Both the position numbers and the translations under genes were made by a program. Positions 9,569 to 21,500 of a DNA stretch of 64,000 nucleotides are shown here, piece by piece. How positions within the stretch are numbered: the first letter of the stretch is position 1; the number at the start of each line of letters is the position of its first letter. This DNA is from Fasciolopsis buskii (taxonomy: Eukaryota > Platyhelminthes > Trematoda > Plagiorchiida > Fasciolidae), in NCBI GenBank assembly GCA_008360955.1, contig LUCM01011253.1, forward strand, positions 1 through 64,000, read 5' to 3'. The notes under the pieces are model-generated. The model did not search any database. It saw only the letters and a list, made by a program, of their open reading frames with translations, and was not told the DNA's origin.

Positions 9569-12500
9569 GTATTTGGTCATTTATCTTAATTGCTTCGGAC
9601 TGTAGATGGAAGAAGTAGATTATGCGTCCACGCAAAAACTGAAAGAAGCATTTTACAAGGTTAGTCTTCTGCGTATCGGCCCAAAATGTCTTTTCTGTAG
9701 GTAGAGAAACGCTATCCTGGCTTTAGTCAAGAGTTCATCATTGGCCTGCTTCAACGGCTTGGATTGGAAAAGGAAGTAGACTTATTCGAAACCGGCCTCC
9801 GAATTGCTGGCTTTCAAGAAGGAGGTGTAGTTTTAGTCTTTTGTTTAACTCTTCCTGTTCTATTGTTTAGCTCCAATTCACCGAGGTGGACAGCGGCGTC
9901 AACAGTTGACGGAATTGGAAAATCGGGCCCAGGAGTTAAAAAAGATTTTGAGTACCATACCCGATGAGATTTGTGATCGTCGATGCTTCATTGAGTTGAT
10001 CAAGTACGTAAAATCGCTTCTCCATTACAAATTTAACTTTTGTTTCAGACTTATTGCAAGCGCTATCAAACAGTTATTGGATTCCGTTACTCAGGTTTTT
10101 GAGAGTTCATCGCCCGGAGTGCACAAGAAAGCTTTGGGGGAGCAAAAACAAAATTTTCTTCTTTATTGTCGACAATTTAGCTCAAATTTAAAGGACTACT
10201 TTAAAGATAACAAGTAAGTTTTATTCCAGGGTTCAAATACTTATGGATACTTTAATGCATTGGTCTGTGGCTTATTACAAGTATGCTTGATCATAATGAC
10301 AGCGTTCGTTTTCTTCTAACACAATCATTTTGTTATTTGCACGATTCTTAGTGACAGTACCAATAATATCTGCTTCACGATGCTTGTTGAAGATCATCGG
10401 CCACAATGCAAATCCACCGTGCCCTGACTGAAGCTCGAAAACTTGGGCGAACAAATGTGTGAATTAGACATTTTGGCCATTAGGATATCCGGTTTAATGT
10501 ATTGGACGATAAAATCAACCTAGAACACTTACCCGTTTCTTTGGGTATTGCGTTTACTGGTGATTCCTAGCAGGCAGAAAACGGTTGTGCAACGTACTCA
10601 TGCTTTTCCGTTGTAACTTCACCATTAAAACTGTTTATGGTGACTCGTTTCATAGTTATTTGTTATGATGTGATTTATTACTGCTCGATCTGGAAATATC
10701 CTGACGCACTGCTTGTTGCTAGGCCGAGTGGGAGATTCAAATGTAAGGTTGTCTAAGATCAGTGGAACACACAATGACGCTGTCTCTTTAAGGTTGTCAC
10801 AACGAGACTACACCTTGACGTGGTGTGATGGCTTGCGTGCCTCTGTGATCCAACGAGCTATACAGGATGGCTTATCTCAAGCCGAAGATCTAATCATGCC
10901 TGGAAGGTCAATGGGTAGACAGGCCTGACAAAGTAGTCTCTTCCTTTAGGAGTTGGATTCAGTATAACCAGTTGCTTTGTCGCTGTGAGACTGCAGGAAT
11001 CAGTCGGCGTCCGGAAGGATAGTTGTGCTAAGCACAGCTTGTTTGTCATCTCGACGTACGCTCCACAGACTGCAAGCACTGACATGCAAAGATGAATTTT
11101 TTCTATAACCGAACCTGATCACGTGTTTTTCGGAAGGAGACAACAATTCTGACACTTGTCAATACGGATAGCAAGGTGATGTAATGCACAGATTGGAGAT
11201 TGCGTGCAATCAGAATCCATGTTTAAAAGGGGGAGGGTGCGCATGCCTGGCTCAGCGAACAGACAACGACGACAGGAACTTTACATTTCTGTGGCAGATA
11301 ATCACTAATATTCCTATTCCTGGCACGAATTTCGACACAGTTTGCGTCACACAAGTACATGGGCGTTCTGACTCGAACAGGTATTCTGAGTCACGATCAC
11401 CATATTGCAAGGAATCTAACCAGTTGGCACGGTTTTCATCAGAAACTGTAGATGTACTGGACCATGTGTCGAATCGACCATGCGTATTGTATTTCAATGG
11501 ATTTTTGCTTCATGCTCAAACGCGCCATCGACGACAGGCCACAAATACGGATTGGCCATTGATCGATACGTCTGAATGATTCGGCTGTTCGCAACGGCTA
11601 TGTGCAGAAGCTGTTCGAGGAACTAAGAACTCCGATCAGCAGCAATGTGGACGAGCAGGTGGATCATATGGAGTCTGCGGATCATGCATAACGAACACTA
11701 GATAGATTCTCGAGATCCGTCGCTTTTTTGGCATTGCGCTTTTGCACCTTCAAAGTGCAAATTGCTGTTGCAGACCTGAAACGTAGCATCGCCTGAACAA
11801 TTGTGCTGAGCGGAGAGAACACTAAACGACTGTGACCGTGTTTCACCTACCTTGGTAGCTGCGTTGTCAAACGGTGGTATCGAGACATAAACAACCCCCA
11901 ACCGGACCACCACCAACCAACCACCCAACACAACACACCCGACCTGGGTGAACGACCCCCACGAAGGATGGGTAAATATGGTATATCCAAGGCATCGGCA
12001 GCTTCCGCTGGATGCACTTGATGGGGTCGCCTGGATCAAATTGCACTGAAGTTGGAATGTCAAGTGTGCAACTGCGCCCCAGAGACAGCTTTCGAGTTTT
12101 GCTGATTACGGTTGCGAGACGTGGAGAGGTGAGAAGATGTCTCATTGGAGGTTTCGACAACCGATGTTTAGCGTTAGTATAGGCTAGGGATTGGATGAGT
12201 GACGGATGAAGTAATGTGGAGATTAGAAATCAAGTACTAGGTTCCAATTCTGGGAACACTTTGTTTCATCGTATGAAACTCAGTAGACTACTTAGTCTGG
12301 GTCACCTGTTGCTTACGGCGAACACTCGTGCCCCTATTTATATGCTGTTACAAGGGAATAGGAAAGGGCCCATGTGGAAGCCAACAGATGACGTGGCAAC
12401 GCGGGGTGAGAAGATGCACAGCAAACTAAGGTGATGTAGGTGTCTCACGTCTTGTTGGTTGGGGTCCGAAACAATCGTCAACCAGCTGGCTTTAAACCTT

Positions 12501-15500
12501 AAACGATATGCAAAGTGAACCCTAAACCAGTGTGATCGTGTTTGTGCTTTTTGTCGAATCAGAATGATTGCGTTTGTACAGTTAGATTGTGTTGGCTGGA
12601 GCAACGTCTTATCTTTGCCCACTTGTGTAAGTCTAATCCCTGTTCTCCCTGGATATTGACCTTTTATAGAAACCTGTAACTCTGGGGAAAATGCAGCGGT
12701 CATTGTTGCTTGCCTTGCTGTTTAACGGTGAACGATGATGATGATGTCTGCTTAAGTAGGTATAATGTTTCTAATATAACTATATTATGATATATATATT
12801 ATATATGCAATATATTATACTGGTTATCCGGAACATTTGAATGTGGTCTAGGTATTCGTTCGCATTAGATTGAACAATGACATGAAAAATATTTACCAGT
12901 CGTTTCAATCAAACTGATACTTCGGTAGTTCTTTTGAAGCGTTTTGCTGCCTTTCTCATCATTATATAGCTTGCTGGATTCACGGAAATCGCATGGAGAC
13001 GTTTCATGTTTGCGCTAGGGACTCAATGGGGCATGACGCTTGCCTGCTAATGAATAAAGACAGATTTGTATTCTTCTAGTAGTGGCTTTTTAGTTGACTG
13101 ATTGTCCCAGCGATTTGTGTTTTCAAAGGGCTCGAATTTTCTATGAATCAAGCAGCAACGAAGATAAAGTGTTTGAATTTTGATTAACAGATCGATTCAA
13201 GTCTAAGTAAGTGCAGTCAAATAACGTTTATATTCATTTAGATAAGGGTGAATTTTAACCTCACACACGTGGGACGTATGACAGAAACACAGGAAAACTT
13301 GGACATAAGTTGATACCCATTGGGATAATGCGTGCTGTGTTAAGAAATAAAAGGATAAAGACAACTGCCAGTCGTATATGCTATCAATACAAGTGATCTT
13401 TGGGATCATTTATTACCGACAGATTTACCGCGTAAAACTGGTACACTACAATGTCAGAGCCGTTGCTCCTGAGAACAAGAATGACGAGTGTCGTCTGTTA
13501 AAACTCGCCTATTGCATGTTTAGCGCTTGCAGTCCGTTGGATCGTATGCCGAGATGTTAAACTAAGCTGCACTCAAACACAGCTGTCTCGAACCCGCGAC
13601 TGGATCCTGCAGTACTTCACGCACACAAACGACTGTTAACATGAGATCCAGTCTGAAAGGCGCTTCAGCCTTCTCACTGAAGACTACTTCAACACCGCGT
13701 TAGCCCGCAGCATGAGCTGCTTCGCTTCGCTGGTTGTGCAGGAAAATTCTTGACGCAGACTTTAGGCGGCCGTTAGTTGAATTCGCTCTGCAACGATCGT
13801 GAATTCGGCTTCCATCTGACGCGGAACAGCACCATCCAATGAACAACATGTGTTTATTGTCACTAGTCGAGAAACTAACATGCTTATGTCTGCAGTGATG
13901 TTATGGCTGTCACTGATCATGTTGTTAATTTGTTACTGAATCACTCGGCTGTCATAAAGTATCGGCACTGTCTTTAGATCATGAGCTCTGCAGGTATATC
14001 TATTCTTTTCCACTTCAACATGCATTAAATTTCACAGATTCATTGGTAAAATTAAAATCCCTTTTTTCATCCCAGGACTAGTTGCCATTACCAAAACACC
14101 ANNNNNNNNNNNNNNNNNNNNNNNNNNNNNNNNNNNNNNNNNNNNNNNNNNNNNNNNNNNNNNNNNNNNNNNNNNNNNNNNNNNNNNNNNNNNNNNNNNN
14201 NNNNNNNNNNNNNNNNNNNNNNNNNNNNNNNNNNNNNNNNNNNNNNNNNNNNNNNNNNNNNNNNNNNNNNNNNNNNNNNNNNNNNNNNNNNNNNNNNNNN
14301 NNNNNNNNNNNNNNNNNNNNNNNNNNNNNNNNNNNNNNNNNNNNNNNNNNNNNNNNNNNNNNNNNNNNNNNNNNNNNNNNNNNNNNNNNNNNNNNNNNNN
14401 NNNNNNNNNNNNNNNNNNNNNNNNNNNNNNNNNNNNNNNNNNNNNNNNNNNNNNNNNNNNNNNNNNNNNNNNNNNNNNNNNNNNNNNNNNNNNNNNNNNN
14501 NNNNNNNNNNNNNNNNNNNNNNNNNNNNNNNNNNNNNNNNNNNNNNNNNNNNNNNNNNNNNNNNNNNNNNNNNNNNNNNNNNNNNNNNNNNNNNNNNNNN
14601 NNNNNNNNNNNNNNNNNNNNNNNNNNNNNNNNNNNNNNNNNNNNNNNNNNNNNNNNNNNNNNNNNNNNNNNNNNNNNNNNNNNNNNNNNNNNNNNNNNNN
14701 NNNNNNNNNNNNNNNNNNNNNNNNNNNNNNNNNNNNNNNNNNNNNNNNNNNNNNNNNNNNNNNNNNNNNNNNNNNNNNNNNNNNNNNNNNNNNNNNNNNN
14801 NNNNNNNNNNNNNNNNNNNNNNNNNNNNNNNNNNNNNNNNNNNNNNNNNNNNNNNNNNNNNNNNNNNNNNNNNNNNNNNNNNNNNNNNNNNNNNNNNNNN
14901 NNNNNNNNNNNNNNNNNNNNNNNNNNNNNNNCAGGGATTAAAAGGGCTCAAAATTGCGAATTTACAGGTGGGTTTGTGATCTGCTCTTGGCTTTTTAGGT
15001 CACATGGGCCGAAGTATGGTATCGTATACTTCGTGAAATACGGATTTCACCCTTTTGGTCCCTGAAAGTCTATGTTAAAGCTTTTCCAGTGTGGTTGACA
15101 AATGAATCTTGAGTGCAACCGTCGATAGGGCTAAGTGGTTTCTGAAGAATCGCGAGCGCCGGAAGCATTGATGAAGTTATAAAAAGGCGTGAACATGTTT
15201 AGAAACATTTCGTGACAAGGAATAAGAAGATCAACCACTGATATCGCTTAGATTATTTTTCGGATGACCAAGATTTCCATCAGCATTATGAGGATAATCA
15301 AAGCAGTCATCAACTCAGTTAGAATCGATGGGATTCAAGGATATTTTGATCTTGTTTGCGAAAAGGGAAAAGAATAGGGATTGGGCTGTCTCTTGGAAAA
15401 ATTTGGAATTAACTGAGAGGAGTGTTGACTTATTCCTACTTGCATTTAGGACAGAAGAGTCAGCCATATTTTCGTGGACGATCCGCAGAAGGATAAAACG

Positions 15501-18500
15501 GTCGAAGGAGCCTGGGGTGCAATCGAAAAACATTAGCTTAACTTTGCGAGATCCGCAGTCAACAGGAGAAACAAATGAATGAGCAGTGTGGCCTATAGTT
15601 GCAATTTTCCTGAGATCATCGGGTTTATATGCGGTTTAAATGCGAGCAAAATGCATATTCCCGAACACCTTTGTCAGCGCTGAAGAGCAAGGAATAAGTT
15701 GCTACATATCAAATCCTTTCTTGGATATTGGCCTTACTCTGACCGGTCTCCAACACTCAGAGATGGTTCCGGTCGTAAGACATCGAAAGGGTTTGATAAT
15801 TGAGGATTTAATAATTCGGCGATGTAAAATTCCGTCGAAGCTGTTTTATTATAGGTATGAGCCATAGGCCAATGCATTAGGCGACCAACACCTGTTGGGA
15901 ATAAACGATGGCTATCGTATGTTGGGGTGAACGTGAGAGAAATGTTCACCATCAGTGGCGATGAGATTTTCAGTGGTTGTCAAGCACAGTCACTCATTTT
16001 CTACAATTTGGAAGGAAGGAAATGTTTTACATCCTGGCTAATTCAGGTCCTTTATTACGCGTGCAGTAGATTAGAATAATAAAGGTTAGTGCCGAAATCC
16101 ACACTGTAAGAGTGATCGTGAAGGATATTCGCACCAGAACCAGCCAATTAATTGATTATCGCGCAAATTCTGCATTGTGTTATTTTGGCTATTCACTTCT
16201 AACGCATTCCTCACGTTCCAGCAAGCTATGTGGAGTTCTGGCTCACTGACTTCTCATGTCGACGGCTGGGAAACTACGTGTATCGCATCTTGGAAACGCC
16301 ATAATATGTGCATAACTGATATCGTTACGGTAGTCCATGGGATTGATGAAAATGAATTGCAGTGTCCACCGGTATTTTTAATTTGGGATTGAACTTCTAG
16401 CCCTTGCACATTCTGGTCCAACCCCTAAGGCACTAGGGCTCCCAAATTCACTAACTCGATGCACATGTTCTTTTAATTGTGATTTACCTTTTCCGTTTGA
16501 CACGCATAATGACCAAATAGCTCGGCGATTTGACGAAACTGTAAGGTGAATTGCTGGGATTTAAGATTAATGAAACTATTGTTTTTTTCATATTCTACTA
16601 TTAATAGACTTATGTGAGTATCTTGAGCTCTGTCTCTATGTGTATGTTGTTTTAGACAAAACCATTCAGTGATAGCTGCCGACCACTCACTAGAGAGGCA
16701 CTGCATATGAACTGTGTCCGAGATTAGTACTCTGGTAAAGGAATATGCGTTGTTTTTTATTCCCCATGAAACAATCATTACCAGTCTTCTACATTCATTA
16801 GTCCGTCATATCCGTTCTCCACATTTAAAAGTCTATAGTCAAGTGGGATTAGCAAACTACTACTTAACCGTCTCAAACTGTCTGTGTAGCTCGATAGATT
16901 TCACAACAAGCACGGCTATCACTGAAAGGATGATTAACCTACTAGGTCGTTTTGCAAGTAATGTACGAACATTCAACGTTAGCATCTATAAGGAATGCAG
17001 GGTATTGAGAAACAATGTGTAACCTTCGGTGCAGACCATTTATAGCCCATAAAATGGACTTGCGTTCCCTTGCCAAGCACTGGAGTTGTCGTGCTGCCAC
17101 AAGAATGTAGAATCTACACAAAAACCTCTCAAAATAAAAACTACTGGTTGCATTTGGTGCGGTGCATCAAAGTAAGGGGAATTTTTTGCGCTTCGTCAGT
17201 ACTATCTGGTGACAACGAAAGGCGGTACACATTCAGGGACGAAATAACTGCAGTTGTAGGATCAGTTTATAAGATAAGACCACCCAGCCGAATACATTGA
17301 GCAAACCTGGCCAAGCTTAGAAATGTAAATCGAAATTTTTTCGACAATCCCATTGCTGTCGCAGCCATGGCAGAGCATAGTAATAGGATATTTTAACATG
17401 AATTCATTACGTGTGGTGAGAATTCAATTAGGCCTAGACAAGTTCCGTGCATTGTCCCAGTATTAACTGGGTAGACAAGACAATAATGTGAAACGCTTGA
17501 ATCGAACTGTGTTGAGTAGTAATTGCGTAGAATACCTCGTCGGTATTAAATAACGAAATTGCCATTGATAATGACTACTCTCACAGTAACTCTTTTGCTC
17601 CAAAAATTCGCACACGTCGGCACAAAACCCAGAAGTGAAACTGCATGGTACGAGTTGCTTTATGACAACTACTGCTGTCAATACCTCGAGACATTTTTCT
17701 ATAAACCTTCCTTTTTAGAGGTTATTCATGGCAATCGAAACATTTGTGGGTCACGCCTTCCCATTGCTTGGCGCCTTTAACTTCTCGATTAACACTCCAG
17801 ACCTTCCTCGGTCCATACGTGGTGTTGCAGTATCACTTTCAGCAGAGTCGCTGTTCCGTTGCTATAGTAAATATGGGTCGCTTAGATGTAATCGTTTTAT
17901 AGGAACTCCGTCCTTTTGAGCAAGCAGGAAGCGAAATCTGTTCATCGCAAATGTCTGCGTTTTGCGCTTACCGGATTCTAACTTACCTACTGAGTAATTT
18001 GTCAGTAGCAAATATCGTATTCCAACTTTCTTGGGTTACCCTATTTGACGTGCTGCAGCAATTTCGGTAGGACATGAGTTGCATTGATATGAAAGAAGTA
18101 AATTGCGTATCTCAAGAACATATCTACTACCTATGATCGAGTGACATACGCGAACGCACCGGGTTCGAGTTGTTTCGTGTCAGCAAACCTTGTAGGACAA
18201 CAGCGCATTTAGGGAACAGAATACGCTCACTGACGATCGACAGGGACCTTCGTCATTTGTAAAACTATTTCCGCTCCCAGTCAACTCGGGAAACACATGT
18301 GAGATAACTACATCGATCCCATAACTGTGGTTGAAATGCTTCAGGAGTTGATTGAAATTAAACGTTTATTTCACTTGTTCATCGTTTTTCCACAATCAGC
18401 AAACCGATCTCACTTGATATATTTTCCTCAAAAGTACATGCATTCAGGGACAGTTTAATGCGTTTCTGATGGAAATGAGCTGTAGCAATCTACGAGACCC

Positions 18501-21500
18501 AGACAAAATTGTAAGGAGGTTACGTTGTTTCATAGGGCATCGATTTTTTAGCTTCGGTGTTTATTGTGTTTAGGCGATGACTGTCTTTGCGAGTGATAAA
18601 ATCGAGGTATTTCAAGGCGAATGTGCGAAAAGTACAGGTACCCAAAAGTAATTTGGTGGGTAGGCTTTTTAAGCTGTCCCACAACAATTTTGTGTTTGAC
18701 GATGACGTCTACTAGGTGTGTAGCGGATCTCTCGATTCCTATCAACTTGGAGACCGGCGACTGAGCTGAATCATTCTATAGTGAGTATTGATCGTCAGTA
18801 ATTCCACGAAATATTTACCTATTTGGATTTAAAGATGGGCCTCAGAAAAAGTCTTCCAAATCTTATAAGGGAGAGATACTGAAGCATATCCAAAGTGGGA
18901 TTGAGATTGGCAAGATATTCAGCAGATATTCAAACCTTGCCATTAACCCTATCGATTCCACAGGTTGAGACAACCGATGTGAAATATTCTGGTATTTGTA
19001 GCACACCGTTACGCGTTCAATTTCTCGCTCGACCATGTGGGCTGTAGCACATGGAGCGGGTCTTCTTGGTCGGGAGGTCGGTTTAGCGTCAGAGGGTAGT
19101 TACAGAGTGATTTTTGTCCTAGTTTCGCATTGTCTTGAAGAGCAGACTAATCGCTGCTGTTTACTTGATGTCAATTTAGCAGCTAGTTAATTGGATTTAA
19201 AGCTCTGTGGGGATAAGGATGCATTATTGCAGAACAAATCGATTAATTTTTTGAGTGATGACGCTTTTCACTCCAGTCAAACTGGAGAAGATTCTTGTCT
19301 TGATAATTAGTGAGCTTTCAGATATCCATGAAGTGAGCACTGCCAAAAATGACTTCCAACTCGAGTTTGAAAATAGGTAGCAAATTTCCCCCGAAATCTT
19401 TTTGTGCTCTGTTTTTTCGTGCAGTTGTGCAGGGCTATTGGACCATATTCCAAGTGTGGTTGGAAGTTAATGTGCTAGCTGAAGCCCAATCCATCTGAGG
19501 ACGGATCACTTCAACTAATTCTGGTGATGCATTTTCTCTGGGCTTTGAATTCAGTTGTGAAATGAGGACATGATGAAATGTGAACGGGAGCCGAGTTAGA
19601 TGATGCACACCCGACTTATCCCCATTGAATTTGGTTGATGAAGTGGCTCCAAGAAGATCGTGTTTGTGTATCCAGTTTTATATCGTTTCTGGTAAGTAGG
19701 TTTCATAAACGAACAGAAGTCGACAAAATATCTTTGACCTTAATTCCAGCATCCGACTGAGATTTCCGTGACGCAATTAGTGGGGCTTTTGGATTGGTGT
19801 TGGCTTTGAATTTGCAAAGGTTTGTGTCATCGTATAAGAGAAAGGATGGTCGAGTTTGTCCATAATTGCGTAACCTTTACTGATGTTGTCAGTCGGCATT
19901 CGATGTCTGACGGTTCGTCTCGGGCTCCCGTTCCCTTTCGTTTAGCCGACGGGTTGTGGCTTCAGCGCCGCGCAAGGATTGTAAATCCTAGACCAATATG
20001 AGGCAGTTTGATTGATCTTCGGTGTTTGATTGCAGCTCCGTCGATGATTTCTTAGGTGCCCAGTCCTCAATAAGAATTAACCATGAGCAAGTTTTAGCTT
20101 TCACAGCTAATAGTCGTGCACTTCTTTTGGTTGCTACCTCACAGCACTGTCTGCTTGAAAGAGAAATAAATGGGAAATGGCTTAAGGTCAGCCATAATGT
20201 GATAAGTTGGAGAATCAAAAAGAATAGGGGAAATTTCAAATAAAATGCCCCCCTTGTTTTCACGGCCAGCGAGGGATCTGTATTCCATATAAGCCAGGAG
20301 CCAGCATTTTGCTTAGTGCAGACGAAAAACGTGGATGCATACGATGTTGTTATTGACTGTCTAGGTTTGTGGATGAATGTTTATTCGTGTGAATTGGAAC
20401 ACTTTTTGTCGATTGGTGATTGGTTGATGGTTTGGTGTAAAGATTGGGCATATGCGGAAAGTAGCGTTTGCCGGAGCGATTGATTCATAAACGTACTCGC
20501 CGAGGTTGCTGTTGGTTAGTTTCAACATCACAGCGACTCGATATTGATAGAATGATAACTGCGATCTTGCTGTTGACGTAATTTCAGGGCAATTTTGCAT
20601 GAGACATTGTTTTTACTCAGATGTTGTCGACGGGGCATTTATGGGCACATCTCTGGTGGTAATGAAAGTAGTATGACGACAAATGCAAAGCAGTACAATG
20701 GTGCTTGATTGCAAGTCCGGAGAGCCATCATGTGGGAACGTTAGAGCCAGCTGGTATTTTTGGAGAGCAGCGTCAACTATTATGCTTTCTCGGTAGTTCT
20801 AGAATCGTACAACTAACCTTCGGATTTTTCTGGAAAACACTCATCTGTCGTTCACTCGAATTTCATGTTTACCGTGCTGGTGTATAATTATCTTGGGCCA
20901 ATAAGAGTTGGCTCGATGATTTATATTGCTATTCCATTGACAACGAAGAATGTTTTTCGTTACATAGTTCAAGCCTGAATGTATTGTAGGGTACTTACCC
21001 CATTCTTATCAGGGTCCACTGCACAAGGACGACACTCGTTACCGCGACCTTAAAACTTGAAGTGGCACAGAACCACATAGGGCTTCATTAGGCCAGGTGT
21101 TGTAACAAGCCGGGCGAAAGCGAGTTGCCGTCTACCACCTAACTGATCGGGGAATCGGGGATTCTAACCTCTGACCTTTTCAGTGATAGGCGCCTAATTC
21201 GCTTGACCATCGCCGGTTTCCACTCTTCGGCGAAGTGGTGTACCACACAGATATTAGACCACAGTCAACTGGGAATGTCCTAGGTACAAGTGGACAGGTT
21301 TTCTGAGTCGATCGAAAGTTTCTACCTTGGCGACCAGTCCATTAACGAGTTCAGATCGTCTAATAATAGTTTGTCCAATTCAGAATAGACTTGACTACAA
21401 TGCCAATTCATAATAGGGCGAAAACCCAGGTTTGAATACTTCCATCTCTTGAATATGCGTCGAAAACAACAGCGGCCGAGCACACCGTACCAGGTAAACC

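Noticed and set aside
9764..9967. 67-codon frame reading through PDCD10 intron 3
   Set aside because: It follows exon 3 into the 46-nt intron and then leaves the conserved frame; the spliced reading is clearly correct.
11867..12160. Minus-strand frames of 97-121 codons opposite C2
   Set aside because: They are shadows of the plus-strand non-LTR C-terminal block and the C/A-rich insert.
14082..15065. Long frames of 327 and 287 codons on both strands
   Set aside because: They consist almost wholly of N from the assembly gap.
18100..18190. GGGTTCGAG motif suggesting a tRNA B box
   Set aside because: No matching A box or acceptor stem at tRNA spacing.
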